A stretch of 64,000 nt of DNA, from positions 22,868 through 86,867 of the forward strand of contig JAKAWV010000006.1 of the NCBI GenBank assembly GCA_021827205.1, in the 5' to 3' direction. Shown here one piece after another: positions 45,325-55,277 of the stretch (position 1 is its first letter; the number at the start of each line of letters is the position of its first letter). A program made the translations under genes and the position numbers. A model generated the notes under the pieces. The model made no database searches. It was not told where the DNA came from and worked only from the letters and a program-made list of their open reading frames with translations. The DNA is from Pseudomonadota bacterium. GTDB lineage: Bacteria > Pseudomonadota > Gammaproteobacteria > Xanthomonadales > Rhodanobacteraceae.

Positions 45325-46170
45325 TCAGATCTCCACCAGCGGCATGTCGGCGATACGCTGAAACTGCTGCGTCCACGGCTCGCGGAACTTGTGCAACTGG
45401 AAGCGGTTCTCGGCGTAATCGAGGCCCTGCACCGCGTCCAGAAACCCCGCTGCGAAGCAAGCCGGATCGGCGAAGAAGGCGTTGACGCCGTTGCCCTCGA
45501 CGCTGACGAAGCGATAGCCGCGCTGTGCGAAAAACGCACGCCAGCCGGCGATCGAAACGCCGTAGTAGAGCTGGCTGGGATGTGCGGCGGTGAAGTCGAA
45601 GGCGTCGTCGTATTCGATGGTCAGGCGGCGCTCGGGGCCGAAGGCCGAGTTGTACTCGACGACGAAGATCTTCGGCCGCAGGCCGGCATCCAGCAGCGCG
45701 CCGGCGATGTGGTAATCGTTGCCGTCGATGTCCAGCGAGCACACGTCCGGGTCGGCGTACAGCGCGCGCGCGGCGATGTCCGCCACACTGGCGCGGGTGA
45801 CGAACATCGGCAGGCAGTCGATGGCCAGCGCATACCCCGGCAACAAGCGCCGCGCGCGCGCCGATTTGCGCGCATCGCCCTCGATCATCAGCCCGCAGTA
45901 TTTCTCGGCGATCGCCAGCCACGCCGTATTGTTGTCGATGCCATCGCTGGCGCCGATCTCGATGAAGCTGCGGTTGCTGTGCGTCAACTGGCCGCGCAGC
46001 ACCTCGAGCACACCGTCCTCGCCGTTCTGGCTGAAGGCCGAGAACTCCCATGTGGCGGGCCGGCGCGAATCGATACGGCGCGCCGACATGCGCGCGCCCT
46101 TGGCCAGCGCGATGGCGATGCGCTGGCGGTCCTCGAGATCATTGAAATAACGCTGGATGCGTCCGATCAC
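45325..46170 (-). CDS. FkbM-like SAM-dependent methyltransferase
   Basis: 281 residues. FSQNGEDGVLEVL, FIEIGASDGIDNNTAWLA, GLMIEGD and SLDIDGNDYHI resemble the FkbM-type Rossmann fold, in which IGA-x-DG binds AdoMet and the acidic pair closes the pocket. The substrate is unknown; related enzymes act on polysaccharides, lipids or natural products. It is convergent with the Doc gene (10 bp gap). No sugar or secondary-metabolite genes are next to it. Confidence 0.65.
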   Translation of the reverse strand: MIGRIQRYFNDLEDRQRIAIALAKGARMSARRIDSRRPATWEFSAFSQNGEDGVLEVLRGQLTHSNRSFIEIGASDGIDNNTAWLAIAEKYCGLMIEGDARKSARARRLLPGYALAIDCLPMFVTRASVADIAARALYADPDVCSLDIDGNDYHIAGALLDAGLRPKIFVVEYNSAFGPERRLTIEYDDAFDFTAAHPSQLYYGVSIAGWRAFFAQRGYRFVSVEGNGVNAFFADPACFAAGFLDAVQGLDYAENRFQLHKFREPWTQQFQRIADMPLVEI

Positions 46171-46208
46171 GGGTGCGCTACTCGCGGCAGGGGCGCGGCA
46201 TCATCGCC

Positions 46209-47102
46209 TCAGCGCAGGGCCAGCGCCAGCGCCAGCCCCAGCCACAGCGTCATGCCCAGCCAGTTGTTCTGGCGGAACGCGCGCAGGCCTTGCGCGGGAT
46301 CGCGCGCGCGCATGATCCACAACTGCCAGGCGAATTGCGCAGCGGCGGCGATCAGCGCCACGTACCACGGCCACCCCAACGTGGCGCGCGTGCCGATCAA
46401 CAGCAGGGTCAGCAACAAGCTCGCGATCAGCACGCCGAGGATGGGCAGGTCGGCATCGCCGAACAGGATCGCGGTGGAGCGTGCGCCGGCCTCGAGGTCA
46501 TCGGCGCGATCGACCATGGCGTATTCGGTGTCGTAGATCGTGCTCCACAGCACGTTGGCCAGAAACAGCAGCCAGCCCAGCGCCGGCACCGTGCCCTGCA
46601 CCGCGGCAAAGGCCATCGGAATCGACCAGCCGAAGGCCGCGCCCAGCACCACCTGCGGCAGGCTGGTGTAGCGCTTGCTGAAGGGGTACAGCGCCGCCAG
46701 CGCGGCGCCGGCGAAGCTGAGTTCGATGGTCAGGCGATTGGTCAGCAGCACCAGCAGGAATGCCAGCGCCAGCAGCGCCGCGAACAGTTTGAGCGCGCTG
46801 CGCGGCGCGATGCGCCCGCAGGCGATGGGCCGTCCGGCGGTGCGCGCCACCTGCGGGTCGAGCTTGCGATCGGCGTAATCATTGATCACGCAGCCGGCCG
46901 CGCGCATCAGAAACACGCCGACGGTGAAGATCAGCCAGATGCCCAGCGGCGGCGTGCCCTTGGCCGCCAGCCACAGCGCCCACCACGTGGGCCACAGCAG
47001 CAGCAGCGCGCCGATCGGGCGATCCAGGCGCATCAGCACCAGGTAATCGTGCAAACGTTCGCGCAGCGCGGGCGGCAGCGGCGCCAGCAGCGCATTCAGC
47101 AT
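46209..47102 (-). CDS. ubiA: 4-Hydroxybenzoate polyprenyltransferase
   Basis: 297 residues from the ATG giving MLNALLAPLPPALRERLHDY, the family's normal length; ATG at 47219 would add 39 basic, disordered residues. Asp-rich motif NDYADRKLD and second motif YDTEYAMVDRADD bind the prenyl diphosphate; eight or nine membrane helices. RLDRPIGALLLLWPTWWALW is typical. It prenylates 4-hydroxybenzoate in ubiquinone synthesis. It lies alone, with no ubiC beside it. Confidence 0.92.
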   Translation of the reverse strand: MLNALLAPLPPALRERLHDYLVLMRLDRPIGALLLLWPTWWALWLAAKGTPPLGIWLIFTVGVFLMRAAGCVINDYADRKLDPQVARTAGRPIACGRIAPRSALKLFAALLALAFLLVLLTNRLTIELSFAGAALAALYPFSKRYTSLPQVVLGAAFGWSIPMAFAAVQGTVPALGWLLFLANVLWSTIYDTEYAMVDRADDLEAGARSTAILFGDADLPILGVLIASLLLTLLLIGTRATLGWPWYVALIAAAAQFAWQLWIMRARDPAQGLRAFRQNNWLGMTLWLGLALALALR

Positions 47103-47332
47103 GCGCGTCGAGCGCGCCGTGGCGTCGGCCGGGCGCGGCGCCGGCGTGGAGTTGCGCCGCGGGCGCTGCGCGGCGTGCGCGATCACCGGCTGGCGGCGCG
47201 GGGAGCGGGGTTTGGCCATGCGCGAAGTGTAGATGCGCCGCGCGCTGCTGCGCAGCGGGTGTCGCGCGCAGATGACGACAGCGATGCGGGCCATCGAGTT
47301 GCATACGGCAAGTAGCCGAAGATCAGCGTGGT

Positions 47333-47433
47333 GTCATCCTCGCGCAGAGCCTGCCCCCGCGAAGGCGGGGGCGGGGATTTAGTAGGCGCGCCCGCTGAAA
47401 TGGTTTATGGGTCCCCGCCTGCGCGGGGATGAC
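47333..47433. repeat. MITE-like element with 15-bp terminal inverted repeats
   Basis: GTCATCCTCGCGCAG (47333-47347) and CTGCGCGGGGATGAC (47419-47433) are inverted copies with one mismatch. An internal hairpin CCCCCGC/GCGGGGG lies at 47354-47371. The ends match the widespread bacterial repeat whose translation gives VIPAQAGTH. It sits between ubiA and the RNase T2 gene and has no coding capacity. Confidence 0.75.
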
Positions 47434-47507
47434 GAAGACGCGGGAGATGGCGTCGCGTGTTTGCGCTACCGTTGCGCGCCCAATCACGCTGTTGCCGGAA
47501 GCCTTCG

Positions 47508-48341
47508 ATGCGCCTGCCACCCCTGCTCCACGTCCTGCTGTTCGCCGCGCTGCTGTCGGCTCTGCCGCTGTTCGGCGCGGCGCCCGCGCGTGCCGATGAC
47601 TCCGCCGCCGCACATGCGTTCAATCCCGCGCCCAACGGCAAGCCGGGCATGCGCTTCGGCCACTACACCTTCGCCCTGCTGTGGGAACCCGGCGCCTGCC
47701 TCGCGCACGACCAACTCGCCGGACCGGACTGCGCCACGCGCACGCCCGGCGATGTACGCAGCCGGCAGTGGAGCCTGCACGGTTTGTGGGCCAGCACGCC
47801 CGCGGAGTTGCAGGCGCGGCACATGCCCGATCCCACCTGGTGGCGCTACGGCTGCTACTGGTATCGGCCGGATCACGCCATTCCACAAGGCTCGTGCAGC
47901 AACGCGGCGCTGGACCTGCCGCCGCCCCTGCATGCGCGCCTGTGGACAGCGATGCCGGCCGCGGCCGCCTGTCTGGATCGCCACGAATACTTCAAGCACG
48001 CGGCCTGCCTCGGATTTCAGCCGGTGCCGTTTTTCAGCCAGGCGCTGGACCTGCTCGATGCGGTCAACGCCAATCCGTTCACCGCGTGGATGCGCGCGCA
48101 TCGCGGCCAGACGGTCAGCCGCGCCGCGCTGCTCGAGGTGTTCCGGCGCAGTTTCAAGCTGGATGCCAGCGCGGCGCTGGAGCTGCGCTGCGGGCGCCGC
48201 GAGGGTGCGCGGCGCGAGGATGTTCTGGTGCAGGCGTGGATGACGATCCGCGGCGATCGGCTCAAGCAATTCCCTGCGCCGCAGAGCTTTATGCCCGGAC
48301 GCCGCGGCAACTGCGCGGCGCGCATCTTCATCGCGCGCTGA
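47508..48341 (+). CDS. Exported ribonuclease T2
   Basis: 277 residues from ATG with GGAAG upstream. A signal peptide (LLHVLLFAALLSALPLFGAAP) ends at ARADD. The two catalytic segments of RNase T2 are present: WSLHGLW and HEYFKHAACLG, each with its histidine. Cysteines suggest disulfides in the periplasm or outside. It degrades RNA without base preference, probably for nutrient gain. It follows the MITE-like element directly. Confidence 0.88.
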   Translation: MRLPPLLHVLLFAALLSALPLFGAAPARADDSAAAHAFNPAPNGKPGMRFGHYTFALLWEPGACLAHDQLAGPDCATRTPGDVRSRQWSLHGLWASTPAELQARHMPDPTWWRYGCYWYRPDHAIPQGSCSNAALDLPPPLHARLWTAMPAAAACLDRHEYFKHAACLGFQPVPFFSQALDLLDAVNANPFTAWMRAHRGQTVSRAALLEVFRRSFKLDASAALELRCGRREGARREDVLVQAWMTIRGDRLKQFPAPQSFMPGRRGNCAARIFIAR

Positions 48342-48755
48342 GCGGCATGACGCGTATCCCGCATCATGCCTGTCTGTCTTCCCCCCATCCCCACCGCGCC
48401 CGCCCCGCCCTCGTCATGACCGCAATCTCCACTTGTGTCCTATGGCAATCGCGCCTGCGCCGCGCGCGGTGTGCCCGGTCGCCTGCCGCGCCCGCCGCAG
48501 CGCGCCATGCTGGCGCGCTGATCATTCCCGGCCAGCCTGACCGCATGAATATTGCGGATTAACAACAGTTTTCATACTGTTTCAATACAGCAGCCGGTGC
48601 CATGGTTCGCCGGCGTGAAGCGTGCGTTAGCCTTGCGTGACGGCGGGGTAAGCGCATGGCAGCGCAGCAGACAATTCCGGTCCCCCCGTGCATTGGTTAG
48701 ACGTAGCGCCACGGGCGCGCGTCGCTTTCTTTCACCGCACACCACGGGGTATCCC
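48342..48755 (+). other. 414-bp intergenic region upstream of the TonB receptor
   Basis: No gene is evident. TTGCGG (48552-48557) and TACTGT (48575-48580), 17 bp apart, form a weak promoter candidate inside an AT-rich patch, with a small palindrome ACAGT/ACTGT. The last 175 bp, GC-rich again, form a long 5' leader in front of the receptor gene. Confidence 0.35.
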
Positions 48756-51566
48756 ATGAATCCGCTGCTTGCACGCAACAAACTCTCGATTTTCATTGGG
48801 CTGGCGCTGGCGTTTTCGACCAGCGCGGCATTCGCGCAGACCACCACTACCAGCCCAACGCCACCGAAAAAAGTCGAGCGCCTGAAGACCATCATGGTCA
48901 CCGGCTCGCTGATTCCGCAGATCGACGTGGAAACGCCGGCGCCGGTGCAGGTGATCAGCGCCGAGCAGATCAAGCGCAGCGGCTTCACCTCGGTCTCGCA
49001 GGTGATCCGCGCGATCAGCGCCAACAACAGCGGCACGATCCCGAATGCGTTCACGCTCGGCTTCGCCGCGGGCGCGTCGGGCGTGGCCCTGCGTGGCCTC
49101 AACGTGGGCTCCACCCTGGTGCTGATCGATGGCCAGCGCACCGCGCCCTACGCGCTGGATGACGACGGCCAGCGCTCGTTCACCGATCTCAACTCGATTC
49201 CGCTGAACGCGGTGGCGCGCATCGAGGTACTGAAGGCCAGCGCCTCATCGATCTACGGTTCCGCGGCCATCGGCGGCGTGGTCAACGTGATCATGCGCCG
49301 CACCTACCACGGCGCGGAAGCCAGCGGCGAGGTGGGCACCTCGCAGCACGGCGGCGGCGCCATGACCACGGCCAGTTTCATGGCCGGCACCGGCAGCCTG
49401 CAGCGCGACGGCCACAACGAGTACATCGATGTCGAGTACTCGAGGACCAATCCGATCTACAACCGCCAGCGCGGTTTCCCGTTCAACACCACGAACCTGT
49501 CCTCGATCGGCGGCTTCAACGGCATCGGCGGCCAGCCGTTCCTGAACTCGGGCTCGATCTATGGCTCGGTGGCGCCGGCCACGCTGGGCACGGCGGGCAA
49601 TCTGCTGACTGGTCAGCAGATCCCGGGGAGCCTGGTGCAACCGCTGCGCCCCTGCGGACCGGGTTCGACCCCGACCACGACCGCGGGGGTCGGAAGTTAC
49701 TGCACGCAGAACTTCACGTCCCAGTACAACGAGGTCGCGCCGCAGCAGAAGCGCTACGCCATCGATGGCCGCGTGAGCTTCAAGATCAACAGCGACACCA
49801 CCGGCTATGTCAACGCCAGCTACGTGCAGGTGCAGACCATCTCCACCACGGCGCCGTCGCAGATCCAGATCAGCACCCCGGTCAACTTCGGTGCGGTCGC
49901 CCTGCCGCCCACCCTGCTCAATGGCCAGCCCAACCCCAACGACCCGTACGCGGCGCAGGGCCAGTACGCGTTGCTCAACTACGCCTTCGGCGACCTGCCG
50001 GGCTTCGGCAGCTTCAACTACACCAACCACAACATGCGCCTGGTGGCCGATCTGCACGGCTACTTCGACAGTTGGCGCTACAACGCGGCGGCGGTGATCA
50101 ATCACACCTACCTGACCGAGAACAACTACGGCTTCCTCAACATCCCGACGTTGATGAACGATATCCAGACCGGCGCCTACAGCTTTGTCAATCCGGCCTC
50201 CAACAGCCCGGCGGTGCTGGCGGCGTTGTCGCCTGCCATCAGCAACACGGCCACCACCGACCTGCAGGAGTTCTCGCTGACCGCCTCGCATCATCTGTGG
50301 CGTCTGCCCGGCGGGCGCAGCGAGCTGGCCCTGGGCGGCAGCGTGCGCCACGAGTCGCAGTACGAGCCGCAGTTGAACCCGGGTAACAACGCGCTGGGCC
50401 TGGGCAACACCCAGATCATCGGCTCGCACGATGTCGGATCGCTGTACGGCGAGTTCCAGGCGCCGCTGCTGAAGTCGCTGGAGGCCGATATCTCGGGCCG
50501 CTTCAGCGACTACTCGGATTTCGGCACCAATTTCTCCCCGTCCGCGGGCTTCAAGTGGCAGCCGTTCAAGTACATTGCCTTCCGCGGCACCTTCGCCAAG
50601 GGTTTCCGCGCGCCCAGCTTCGCCGAGAACGGCTCCAGCCAGACCACCGGCTTCGTCAACGAGCAGGTGCCGGCCAACTTCGCGGCGCTGCACGGCAACG
50701 ACGCCTATACGCAACCCTATGCGATAGCGTTGCTGAGCACGGCCAACCCGAACATCAAGCCGGAGACCTCGACCAGCTACACCCTGGGCACGGTCGTGCA
50801 GCCGCTGCCCAACCTGAGTGCCGCGATCGATTACTACGATATCAAGGTCAACAACATCATCACTGCCGGCAATGTGTCGGTGCCCTTGAACGCGTATTTC
50901 GCCGGCCAGCCGATTCCGCCCGGTTACATCATGCAGTTCGACAACCCCGATCCGCTTTTTCCGAGCGCGCCCTTGCGTCCGATCCTGGTCGGAGCGCCCT
51001 ACATCAACGCCAATTCGCTGCTGACCAAGGGCGTCGATGTGGATCTGCGCGGCCGCTTCCACTTCGCCGACAACCTGGAGTGGATCAGCGAGTTCACCGC
51101 CACCGACATCCTGACCTGGAAGAAGAACTTCGGTCAGGGCAACCTGCAGTTCGTCGGCACCCAGGGGCCGTACATCCTGTCCTCGGGCGCGGGTACGCCG
51201 AAGTGGCGCGCATCGTGGTCCAACACCCTGACCGATGGCAAGTGGTCGGCCACCGCGTCGGTCTACTATGTCAGCGGCCTGTACATGAGCGCGCCGGATT
51301 ACACCGGCAACGAAGCGTGCATTTCCCAGGGTCCGAACGGGAACCTTCCGGCCAATTGCAGGGTACCCTCGTTCACCTACGTCGATCTCAACGGCAGCTA
51401 CCACCTGACCCACAACATCGACATCTTCGGTGGCATCGAGAACCTGTTCGACCGCAGCCCGGGTTTCGATCCGCTCGATTACGCGGGTGTGAACTACAAC
51501 CCCACCTACCAGCAGCCAGGCATCATCGGGCGTTATTTCCAGATGGGTGTGCGCGTGAGGATGTGA
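48756..51566 (+). CDS. TonB-dependent receptor
   Basis: 936 residues from the ATG giving MNPLLARNKLSIF. Signal peptide cut after SAAFAQ; a TonB-box-like KTIMVTGS follows. The plug domain shows PAPVQVISAEQIKRSGFTSV, GVALRGLNVGSTLVLIDGQR and IEVLKASASSIYGSAAIGGV; the rest is a large beta-barrel with FRAPSFAENG and KPETSTSYTLG. It imports a substrate across the outer membrane using TonB energy. The type, with Ser/Thr/Asn-rich loops, is that of the big receptors of xanthomonads and sphingomonads for carbohydrates or peptides. No regulator or transporter is adjacent. Confidence 0.93.
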   Translation: MNPLLARNKLSIFIGLALAFSTSAAFAQTTTTSPTPPKKVERLKTIMVTGSLIPQIDVETPAPVQVISAEQIKRSGFTSVSQVIRAISANNSGTIPNAFTLGFAAGASGVALRGLNVGSTLVLIDGQRTAPYALDDDGQRSFTDLNSIPLNAVARIEVLKASASSIYGSAAIGGVVNVIMRRTYHGAEASGEVGTSQHGGGAMTTASFMAGTGSLQRDGHNEYIDVEYSRTNPIYNRQRGFPFNTTNLSSIGGFNGIGGQPFLNSGSIYGSVAPATLGTAGNLLTGQQIPGSLVQPLRPCGPGSTPTTTAGVGSYCTQNFTSQYNEVAPQQKRYAIDGRVSFKINSDTTGYVNASYVQVQTISTTAPSQIQISTPVNFGAVALPPTLLNGQPNPNDPYAAQGQYALLNYAFGDLPGFGSFNYTNHNMRLVADLHGYFDSWRYNAAAVINHTYLTENNYGFLNIPTLMNDIQTGAYSFVNPASNSPAVLAALSPAISNTATTDLQEFSLTASHHLWRLPGGRSELALGGSVRHESQYEPQLNPGNNALGLGNTQIIGSHDVGSLYGEFQAPLLKSLEADISGRFSDYSDFGTNFSPSAGFKWQPFKYIAFRGTFAKGFRAPSFAENGSSQTTGFVNEQVPANFAALHGNDAYTQPYAIALLSTANPNIKPETSTSYTLGTVVQPLPNLSAAIDYYDIKVNNIITAGNVSVPLNAYFAGQPIPPGYIMQFDNPDPLFPSAPLRPILVGAPYINANSLLTKGVDVDLRGRFHFADNLEWISEFTATDILTWKKNFGQGNLQFVGTQGPYILSSGAGTPKWRASWSNTLTDGKWSATASVYYVSGLYMSAPDYTGNEACISQGPNGNLPANCRVPSFTYVDLNGSYHLTHNIDIFGGIENLFDRSPGFDPLDYAGVNYNPTYQQPGIIGRYFQMGVRVRM

Positions 51567-51616
51567 GCGCGGGCGGGTAATCACCGCAACGCGAGTTTCC
51601 AAAGTGGTGTCACTTC

Positions 51617-51644
51617 AGCGCCGGCGCAAGCCGGCGCTTTTTTT
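51617..51644 (+). terminator. Strong intrinsic terminator after the TonB receptor
   Basis: AGCGCCGGC (51617-51625) pairs perfectly with GCCGGCGCT (51630-51638), loop GCAA, followed by seven T. It is the clearest Rho-independent terminator in the window. Confidence 0.92.
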
Positions 51645-51690
51645 CCCAACGGATGGACTTGAGTCGATGCTTGCCGCGTGCCCGCGGCAC

Positions 51691-51733
51691 CATGCGGCAC
51701 CATGCGGCACGCTCGATCAGCACGCTCGATCAG
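51691..51733 (+). repeat. Two abutting short tandem duplications
   Basis: CATGCGGCAC occurs twice (51691-51710) and CACGCTCGATCAG twice (51708-51720, 51721-51733). They lie in the leader of the LOG-family gene. Replication slippage is the simplest source. Confidence 0.7.
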
Positions 51734-51823
51734 ATTACGCAGCGCGTGAGCTTGCGCGCCGATCGGGTTGCACGCCTGCGCTGCGCGCGCCAAGCTCAAG
51801 GATCGTCCACGCGGGAATCAATC

Positions 51824-52501
51824 ATGCGGGTGTGTGTGTATTGCGCTTCCAGCGACGCGGCGCCGGCCGGGTTTCGCGTCGCTGCACGGCGCCTGGGCGA
51901 ACTACTGGCCGAGAGCGGCTGCACGGTGGTGTACGGCGGTGGTTCGTCCGGCTCGATGGGCGCGCTGGCGGCCGGTGCGCTGGCGCGCGGCGGCGAAGTC
52001 ATCGGCGTGTTGCCGCGCTTCATGGCTGATCTGGAGTGGGGCTGGCCGGGCAAGACGCACGCCGCGCCGCTGGATGCGCAGGGGCTGCGCATGGATCAGG
52101 GCAGCACCGGCTGGCGCGCCGGCCCGGGCACGGTGGCCGGCGGCAATGGCACCTTCAACATGCAGTACGTCGAGGACATGCGCGAGCGCAAGCATCGCCT
52201 GCTGGCCGATTCCGATGCCGTGGTCGCGCTGCCCGGCGGCTGCGGCACGCTGGAGGAATTGTTCGAGGCGATCACGCTCAAGCGTCTCGGCCTGTACTTC
52301 AAACCCATCGTGCTGCTCGACACCGATGGCCTGTTCGCGCCACTGACGGCGTATCTCGAACGGCTCATCGATGCGCGCTTCATGAACCCCGAACACGCGG
52401 CAATGTGGCAGCGCGTGGCCACGCCCGAGGACGTGCTGCCGGCGATCCGCGCCACGCCCGACTGGCGCAGCGACGCGCGCGCCCGTGCAGTGCCGCGCTG
52501 A
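51824..52501 (+). CDS. LOG family protein (cytokinin riboside phosphoribohydrolase-like)
   Basis: 225 residues from the ATG giving MRVCVYCASSDAAPAGF. VVYGGGSSGSMGALA, EVIGVLPRFM, DMRERKHRLLADSDAVVALP and PGGCGTLEELFEAIT are LOG motifs (PGGxGTxxE intact). Between GVLPRF and DMRERK there are about 30 more residues than usual, rich in Gly (WRAGPGTVAGGNGTFNMQYV). LOG enzymes cleave nucleoside 5'-monophosphates to base and ribose-5-P. Substrate here is unproven. A longer upstream in-frame start exists but lies in the repeat-bearing leader. Confidence 0.85.
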   Translation: MRVCVYCASSDAAPAGFRVAARRLGELLAESGCTVVYGGGSSGSMGALAAGALARGGEVIGVLPRFMADLEWGWPGKTHAAPLDAQGLRMDQGSTGWRAGPGTVAGGNGTFNMQYVEDMRERKHRLLADSDAVVALPGGCGTLEELFEAITLKRLGLYFKPIVLLDTDGLFAPLTAYLERLIDARFMNPEHAAMWQRVATPEDVLPAIRATPDWRSDARARAVPR

Positions 52502-52646
52502 ACGCTTGCAAAGCAGCGCCCACGCCCCATATCGCCACTCGAATTCGCGCTGCAGTTCCTGTGCCCCTCTCCCGGCGGGAAAGGTAAGTCCACGCGGATC
52601 GCGACATTGATCCGTCTTTTCATGCCCGACCGTTCGAGGCCGCACC

Positions 52647-54014
52647 ATGTCCATTCCCAGCATCGCGCCCGACACCGTGATCGCCGACGAGCGCGCGCTG
52701 GTCGAATATCTGGCGTCCGGCGAAAAGCCGCGCGCCGACTGGCGCATCGGCACCGAGCACGAGAAGTTCGGGTTTTATCTGGATGATCTGAGACCGCCGC
52801 CGTATGCGGGCACGCGCGGCATCCGCGCGCTGCTCGAAGCTATCGCCGCGCGCCATGGTTGGGACATCATCCGTGAGGGCGAGCAGCCGGTGGCGCTGCT
52901 GCGCGAAGCCGCCTCGATCACGCTGGAGCCGGCCGGACAATTGGAGCTTTCCGGAGCGCCGCTTGCCGATATCCACGAAACTTGCCGCGAGGTCAACGAG
53001 CATCTGGAGGAAGTGCGCGGCATCGCCGAACCCATGGGCCTGGGTTTTCTCGGCATGGGCTTCCAGCCCAAGTGGCGCCGCGACGAGATGCCGTGGATGC
53101 CCAAGGGCCGCTACGCGATCATGCGCCGCTACATGCCGCTCAAGGGCGGGCTGGGCCTGGACATGATGACGCGCACCTGCACCGTGCAGGTGAATCTGGA
53201 TTTCGCCTCCGAAGCGGATATGGTGAAGAAATTCCGCGTCGCGCTGGCGCTGCAGCCCGTCGCCACCGCGCTGTTCGCCGACTCGCCGTTCACCGAGGGC
53301 AAGCCCAACGGGTTCCTGTCCTATCGCTCGCACGTCTGGACCGACACCGATCCCGACCGCACCGGCATGCTCGACTTCGTGTTCGAGGACGGCTTCGGTT
53401 ACGAGCGCTACGTCGACTACCTGCTCGATATGCCGATGTACTTCAGCTACCGCGACGGGCGTTACATCGACCTGGCCGGGCAGAGCTTCCGCGATTTTCT
53501 CGCCGGCAAGCTGCCCGGCTTGCCCGGCGCGCTGCCCACGCTGCGCGATTTCGCCGATCACCTGACCACGGCCTTCCCCGAGGTGCGGCTGAAGAAATAT
53601 CTGGAGATGCGCGGTGCCGACGGCGGCCCGTGGAATCGCCTGTGCGCGCTGCCCGCGTTCTGGGTGGGCTTGCTGTACGACGATGCCGCGCTGGATGCCG
53701 CCTGGGATCTGGTCAAGGATTTCAGCATCGCCGAGCGCCATGCGCTGCGCGACGGCGTGCCGCGGCATGCGCTGAAGCTGCCGTTGCGCAAGGCCACGGT
53801 GCGCGAACTGGCGCTGCAGGCGCTCAAGATCGCGCAGGCCGGTCTGGCCCGGCGCGCGCGCCGCAACAGCAACGGTGCCGACGAAGCGCACTTCCTCGAA
53901 CCGCTGATCGAATTCGCGCTGGCCAACCAGACCCCGGCCGAACGCAAGCTAGAGATGTTCCACGGCGCCTGGCACGGCAGTGTCGATCCGCTGTTTCGCG
54001 AGTTCGCCTACTGA
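52647..54014 (+). CDS. gshA: Glutamate-cysteine ligase, plant/proteobacterial type
   Basis: 455 residues. [17 protein letters not shown] is the N-terminal substrate motif, [16 protein letters not shown] the metal/ATP-binding strand, and [20 protein letters not shown] and [13 protein letters not shown] follow: the GCS2 (type 3) family of alphaproteobacteria, xanthomonads and plants. It makes gamma-glutamylcysteine, the first step of glutathione synthesis. gshB is not nearby. A half copy of the REP-like palindrome lies upstream, around 52563. Confidence 0.93.
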   Translation: MSIPSIAPDTVIADERALVEYLASGEKPRADWRIGTEHEKFGFYLDDLRPPPYAGTRGIRALLEAIAARHGWDIIREGEQPVALLREAASITLEPAGQLELSGAPLADIHETCREVNEHLEEVRGIAEPMGLGFLGMGFQPKWRRDEMPWMPKGRYAIMRRYMPLKGGLGLDMMTRTCTVQVNLDFASEADMVKKFRVALALQPVATALFADSPFTEGKPNGFLSYRSHVWTDTDPDRTGMLDFVFEDGFGYERYVDYLLDMPMYFSYRDGRYIDLAGQSFRDFLAGKLPGLPGALPTLRDFADHLTTAFPEVRLKKYLEMRGADGGPWNRLCALPAFWVGLLYDDAALDAAWDLVKDFSIAERHALRDGVPRHALKLPLRKATVRELALQALKIAQAGLARRARRNSNGADEAHFLEPLIEFALANQTPAERKLEMFHGAWHGSVDPLFREFAY

Positions 54015-54041
54015 GCGCGGCGCGGTCGCGCGCGATGTGAA

Positions 54042-55277
54042 TCAACCCACGCGCTTCAGCGCCAGCACCGCGTTGAGGCCGCCGAAGGCGAACGAATTGC
54101 TGAGCGCGGCATCGATATGCTGCTGGCGTGCGGTGTTGGGTACGTAGTCGAGATCGCAGGCGGGATCGGGATCGATGAAATTGACCGTGGGCGGGATCAC
54201 GCCCGCGCGCAGCGCGCCGATCGTGGCCACCAGCTCCAGCGCACCGGCCGCGCCCAGCGCGTGGCCGTGCATGGACTTGGTCGAGCTCACCGCCAGCATG
54301 CGTGCATGTTCGCCGAATACGACGTGGATGGCCTGGGTCTCGGTGGGGTCGTTGGCCGGCGTACCGGTGCCGTGGGCGTTGATGTAGCCGATGTCCTGCG
54401 GCGCGAGGCCGGCATCGACCAGCGCATTGCGCATGGCACTGGCGGCGCCTTCGACCTTGGGGAACACGATGTCGCCGGCATCCGCGCTCATGCCGGCACC
54501 GGCGAACTCGGCGAGGATGCTGGCGCCGCGCGCGCGCGCGTGCTCGTATTCCTCCAGCACGAACACCGCCGCGCCTTCGCCGAGCACCAGACCGCGGCGC
54601 TGTTTGCAGAATGGCCGGCAGGTGTCGTCGGAAAGCACGCGCATGGCTTCCCAGGCGCGCAGCGAGCCCAGCGACAGGCTCGCCTCGGTGCCGCCAGCGA
54701 GCATGATGTCGGCCTGGCCAGCGCGGATCGTGCCCAGCGCCTGCGCCAGCGCATGGTTGCTGGAGGCGCAGGCGCTGGATACCGCGAACGCCGGGCCGGT
54801 GAGTCCGAATTCCATGCTGATCTGGCTGGCCGGCGCGTTGTACATCGCACGCACGATGGTCAGCGGATGCAGACGCGGATTGCCTTCGGCATACAGGCGT
54901 CGCGAGGCTGCGTCATGGGTCTGTTCGCCGCCGGCGCCGGTGCCGATGACGCAGCCTGCGCGCGCGCCCAAACCACTGGCACGGAATTCCAGGCCGGCCT
55001 GGGCAATGGCCTCGCGCGCGGCCACCAGCGCGAACTGGCTGACGCGATCGAGCAGGACCAGGCGCTTTTCGTCGAAGTGCTGTAGCGGGTCGAAATCGCG
55101 CACCTCGGCGGCGTTGCCGGCGCGCAGGCTTTCGCGTGGTCCCAACTGCAGTGGCGTGATCGCACAGCGCCCAGCCGCGAGCGCATCCCACGTGTCTGCT
55201 GCATTCAGTCCGAGCGGTGTGACCGCGCCCTGGCCGGTGATGGCGACCCTGCGTACGTGTCTCGGCACGTGTCTCAA
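54042..55277 (-). CDS. Beta-ketoacyl-ACP synthase (FabF-like)
   Basis: 411 residues. The frame starts at TTG overlapping the ACP stop (TTGA), or at a GTG three codons later. Cys-His-His triad: SSACASSNHALAQAL, NAHGTGTPANDPTE and STKSMHGHALGAAGALE. It condenses malonyl-ACP with an acyl chain. The dedicated ACP directly upstream points to a special fatty acid or polyketide-like product rather than general fatty acid synthesis, for which fabF normally sits with fabD, fabG and acpP. It is convergent with gshA (27 bp). Confidence 0.9.
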   Translation of the reverse strand: MRHVPRHVRRVAITGQGAVTPLGLNAADTWDALAAGRCAITPLQLGPRESLRAGNAAEVRDFDPLQHFDEKRLVLLDRVSQFALVAAREAIAQAGLEFRASGLGARAGCVIGTGAGGEQTHDAASRRLYAEGNPRLHPLTIVRAMYNAPASQISMEFGLTGPAFAVSSACASSNHALAQALGTIRAGQADIMLAGGTEASLSLGSLRAWEAMRVLSDDTCRPFCKQRRGLVLGEGAAVFVLEEYEHARARGASILAEFAGAGMSADAGDIVFPKVEGAASAMRNALVDAGLAPQDIGYINAHGTGTPANDPTETQAIHVVFGEHARMLAVSSTKSMHGHALGAAGALELVATIGALRAGVIPPTVNFIDPDPACDLDYVPNTARQQHIDAALSNSFAFGGLNAVLALKRVG

